A DNA stretch of 64,000 nt. Origin: Onchocerca lupi. Its lineage: Eukaryota; Nematoda; Chromadorea; Rhabditida; Onchocercidae. Positions 60,919-64,000 of the stretch are shown piece by piece. The notes under the pieces were generated by a model. It was not told where the DNA came from. It worked only from the letters and a program-made list of their open reading frames with translations, and ran no database searches. Where the stretch lies: the NCBI GenBank assembly GCA_028564675.1, contig JAOVVO010000236.1, forward strand, positions 43,828 to 107,827, read 5' to 3'. Every line of letters starts with the position of its first letter. The first letter of the stretch is position 1. The position numbers were made by a program, and so were the translations under genes.

Positions 60919-63682
60919 TCTAGATTACTGCTATCATATTCGAGAGATCAAGTGCGCCGAATGATCAGTGATGTTTGTTAGCAGTTTCGGAAGGAATGTC
61001 TCCTGTCTCTTAACTAAGATTAGTAACAGCATGTCGGATGCATCAGTCATCCAGAAGAGATTTTTCTAACGTCAACTGTCAAACTATTTCACAGACAATT
61101 TAAGATATGTATTCTGAACTCTTGGCAATCAAGATTTTACGTGCTACAAGTTGATAATATATGGCATGTTTTAACAGTTTTACTATGCCTTCTCAAATAT
61201 ATTGTTTATGCCAATTATGATGTTTCCAATTTCGAGCGGAAATAATCGTTGGTTTGAAATCTTAATTTTTGTAATTTAGCTTCTCTTCTTTGAGGATACA
61301 TTACAAGATTTTTTTTTGATTTCAAAAAATATAATAGATGGTGACAACCGCGACTTATTTCAACTCGTCAGTAAAAAAGTTCTTTTTATGATTTACAAGA
61401 CTGTTAGACTATCTGATACAATTCATAAGATATGTGAAATTTAAAATGTAAATAAAGTGAAAAATATGAAATCAGTTGTTATGACTTGTTTGATTTTAAT
61501 GTTTCTTCAGTAATATTAAACATTTCTATATATCTTGGCAACAATTCTCGAGAGACAAATCAGCAGCGAATAATTCTTAAAGTGTAGTGCTGATAACTAT
61601 TAGCATATAATCAGTCGCAGAAATTTGAAATTAAAATAAATCAATAATTTTAAAAAGATATAAAAAAATGAAGATGCTGCTGACAAAATGACAATAAATT
61701 AGCTAGAAAGCTACAGAATGAATGAATAGGAATTAAACAAATCGACAAGGAATAACCGATCAGTGTACGGATCGATTCTCGGCACTTTGCTGAGGCGAGC
61801 GATGAACTGCAAACTGTATGCATCTTTTGCGAGAAGCAGTTGATATTTATTATCAAGGATGAATAATCCGAAAAAATATGAAGAGAAGCTAGAGAGGTTG
61901 TTAGTGCAGGGAATAGAAGATGAGATTGCAGTGGTCGTGCTGCAGTAGTCGTGCTGCAATAGTCGTGCTGCAACTTGATCCCTCAAAAGACGGGGCGGAG
62001 GGCGATGTGAGGTGAAGGATGAAGGGAAGGGAGCGTGGCATGATGGCGGATAAAAGATGTGCAAATTCTTCTTTGATTGAGCTATTGCGCTGTTTCATAG
62101 CTTCTTTATTGCTTGAGTTCAAGCGATTTCTCTTGCACGTTCCAATCGGATTGTTTTTGTTTTTCCGAAACTTCTCATCACTGGATTGCGTGCAAATAAC
62201 CGAGACGGAACCTGCGATTATCGCTACATTCGCTGAGACTATTATTATCGTCGTTAGAAATTGAAGCAACTTTTTTTTGCATTAATTCAGTTGTGATTGA
62301 AATGTTCTAAATCTAAAACATCGCGTACAACCAAACTTAACTTCAACATGTGTCAAGAATTTTTGAGAATTTCGTTAAAAAATTCCTCTCAAATGACCGC
62401 ACATATTTTTATCCATTTACTTTTTACTTATACTACTTTTAGTGATAAAGAAAGTGTATTTCGTGCCACCCAACTTCTCGACTATATCACCGACATCTGT
62501 GATTTGAAATTTCTTTTCTGTTCGAAATTATGATAATCAAACTTGATAAATAACAAGATATTCATTGAGCAGTAAGTAAAATTTTCAATTCCAGTAGCTT
62601 GTGTTCAGTACTGTGAAATCAGCAAACAAATAAAAGTCAAAAAGTTAGCAGAAGCAAAAAGTAAATAAATGAGTTCAGTGATCGATTGGTGGTACATTCA
62701 ATGTTGTTTCTCGATAATTTCTCGATATTTGATATCCAACTTTTTATCTGACTTTCTTACATATTTTTATGGCAAAAAGTTCTTTTTTTTTGTCATCTTG
62801 AGATAATATGATAAAATGTAATCAGGGAAGCGCAGAGGAATATAGGATGCAAGGCTTTATTTCTATTCAAACAATAGCTTATTTGCAAACAAACAAATTG
62901 CACCGTTAACTCTTTTTTTCAAACTTGACAAGAAAGAAAAGGAAGCATACTCAGGCTTTCAGAATGGAAATTTTTCAAATTGTGTGCTTTAATCAAACTA
63001 GTCTATAACAAGAAGAAAATTTATAAAAAAACAAGAGATGAATAATATTTTCACTTCTTTTATGACTTGAAATTCAGTAACTCTATAATCAAATTATGTG
63101 TATTGTAAAATAAAAGTCTTTCGTGTACACATATAATTTATCTCCTTAATAGAACACATCAGCAGTGTTCAAATGATTTTTAGGTTTAATTTGATCGTTT
63201 CTCTAAGGCTCTTTTAAAGCCTTTCTCTGAATAATCTGCACTTGTGTTCAGCAAACAATTTTGCTCCAACAGTTTGAGATAACGAAGTTTTTATTGATAG
63301 ATATTTTTTTGAAATTTCACTAGATTAGCGATGAACTGCTGAAAAAATTTCATAAGTATGCTTTCAAAGCAACAATTTCGAACCCCAAATTTAGTTTCAA
63401 GGCAAATATGGTTTATTTGGTTAAGATCATTTTTCCCAAAGCCAAGCATAATAACTTGCCTTTAGTTTTTTAAAAACCATTTCAACTTGATATTCACATT
63501 AATCTATTAATCTTTATACTGAAATGCTTATCATATTTAGATTACTTATCAAGTTCGAATGGTTGCCTTCTTACGATACTTTTCTAGCATATATTATTTT
63601 TTAATTTTTTAATTTTTGAGACCAGTCTTACGAAATCTACCATATACCATTTATTTTAATTTGTTATAACAATTATTACAGA
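60919..63682. other. Intergenic region upstream of the kinase
   Basis: I see no supported gene. A less AT-rich patch (about 61900-62270) is open on both strands, and a three-copy 14-bp tandem repeat lies at 61931-61972. The remainder is AT-rich. Confidence 0.5.
61931..61972 (+). repeat. Three-copy 14-bp tandem repeat
   Basis: GTGGTCGTGCTGCA, GTAGTCGTGCTGCA and ATAGTCGTGCTGCA follow each other without a gap, differing at two positions. Confidence 0.92.
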
Positions 63683-64000
63683 ATGGATTCGATGAATGCC
63701 GATTCGCGCGAGGGGAGCTGTGACAAGGATCAGAATTATGTAACAAATCGATTACCTCAGAAAAATGTTTTAATCAAAGGAAGGAATTTTGAATTCGCCA
63801 TCGGTCGATTAATTTCTCGAGGACGATATGGTGCGGTATATGAGGTGAATAATGACAGCGCGTGAAATTTGAATTGCTCATGTTATAATTACTGATGTGA
63901 TTAAGGAAGATTCCGAAGTCTTAGAATTTTGAATTGATTATTAAGTTCATTAAAATAATATTGAATTTTTTTAGGTTCTGGAAATCTCACTAATATATAT
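63683..64000 (+). CDS. Protein kinase, N-terminal part (runs off window)
   Basis: The first coding exon, 63683-63844, starts at an ATG two bases after ATTATTACAG, a likely spliced-leader or splice acceptor. It encodes a 30-residue polar leader, then NFEFAIGRLISRGRYGAVYE. That is the glycine-rich ATP-binding loop of a protein kinase. The next exon starts after TTTTTTTAG at 63975 with VLEISLIY, which fits the strand after the loop, and continues past the window end. Both exons are in phase 0. The loop form and short leader recall the casein-kinase-1/tau-tubulin-kinase-like families expanded in nematodes, but the catalytic loop is outside the window, so the subfamily is a guess. Confidence 0.72.

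Noticed and set aside
1..64000. CRISPR arrays, bacterial operons, riboswitches, rRNA, tRNA
   Set aside because: No regularly spaced repeats, no ribosome-binding-site pattern, no rRNA-like stretch and no GGTTCGAATCC-type tRNA arm were noticed; the DNA is eukaryotic. A tRNA search program was not run, so a divergent tRNA could be missed.

Overview
The window reads as nuclear DNA of a nematode, most likely a spirurid or filarial (clade III) worm. It is strongly AT-rich, its genes are split into many small exons with GT...TTTCAG introns, TTTCAG-like acceptors sit just before several start codons (suggesting spliced-leader trans-splicing), and the recognisable proteins are animal ones. The species call is inference. 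Exon models below were built by hand from reading frame, splice phase and family similarity; for the SOS, lipin, lipase and 5'-most models the exon lengths sum to an exact multiple of three.

Layout. (1) About 2.9-6.3 kb, + strand: a five-exon gene for an unrecognised 306-residue protein. (2) 6.4-10.0 kb: decayed repeats, including a ~120-bp inverted repeat and a fragment related to the Helitron at 57-60 kb. (3) 10.05-31.8 kb, + strand: a 32-exon son-of-sevenless (SOS) Ras guanine-exchange factor with a 9.8-kb intron that holds exon-like sequences. (4) 36.06-36.20 kb, + strand: a tiny ORF for a 48-residue secreted cysteine peptide. (5) 37.2-39.3 kb, + strand: a small membrane protein with two PPxY motifs. 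(6) 46.9-41.2 kb, - strand: an 18-exon lipin (phosphatidate phosphatase). (7) 52.4-55.6 kb, + strand: a seven-exon secreted class-3 lipase. (8) 57.07-60.92 kb, - strand: two Helitrons abutting head to tail; the larger carries a ruined PIF1-type helicase. (9) 63.68 kb to the window end, + strand: the first exons of a protein kinase.

The genes are independent units, not an operon. SOS acts in receptor-tyrosine-kinase to Ras signalling. Lipin and the lipase both act in lipid metabolism, but they lie on opposite strands and nothing in the sequence shows co-regulation. The most unusual items are the head-to-tail Helitron dimer with intact A/T flanks, the unannotated-size cysteine peptide, two GC-AG introns and a non-canonical acceptor problem in SOS, and a possible nested cysteine-rich gene in the large SOS intron.
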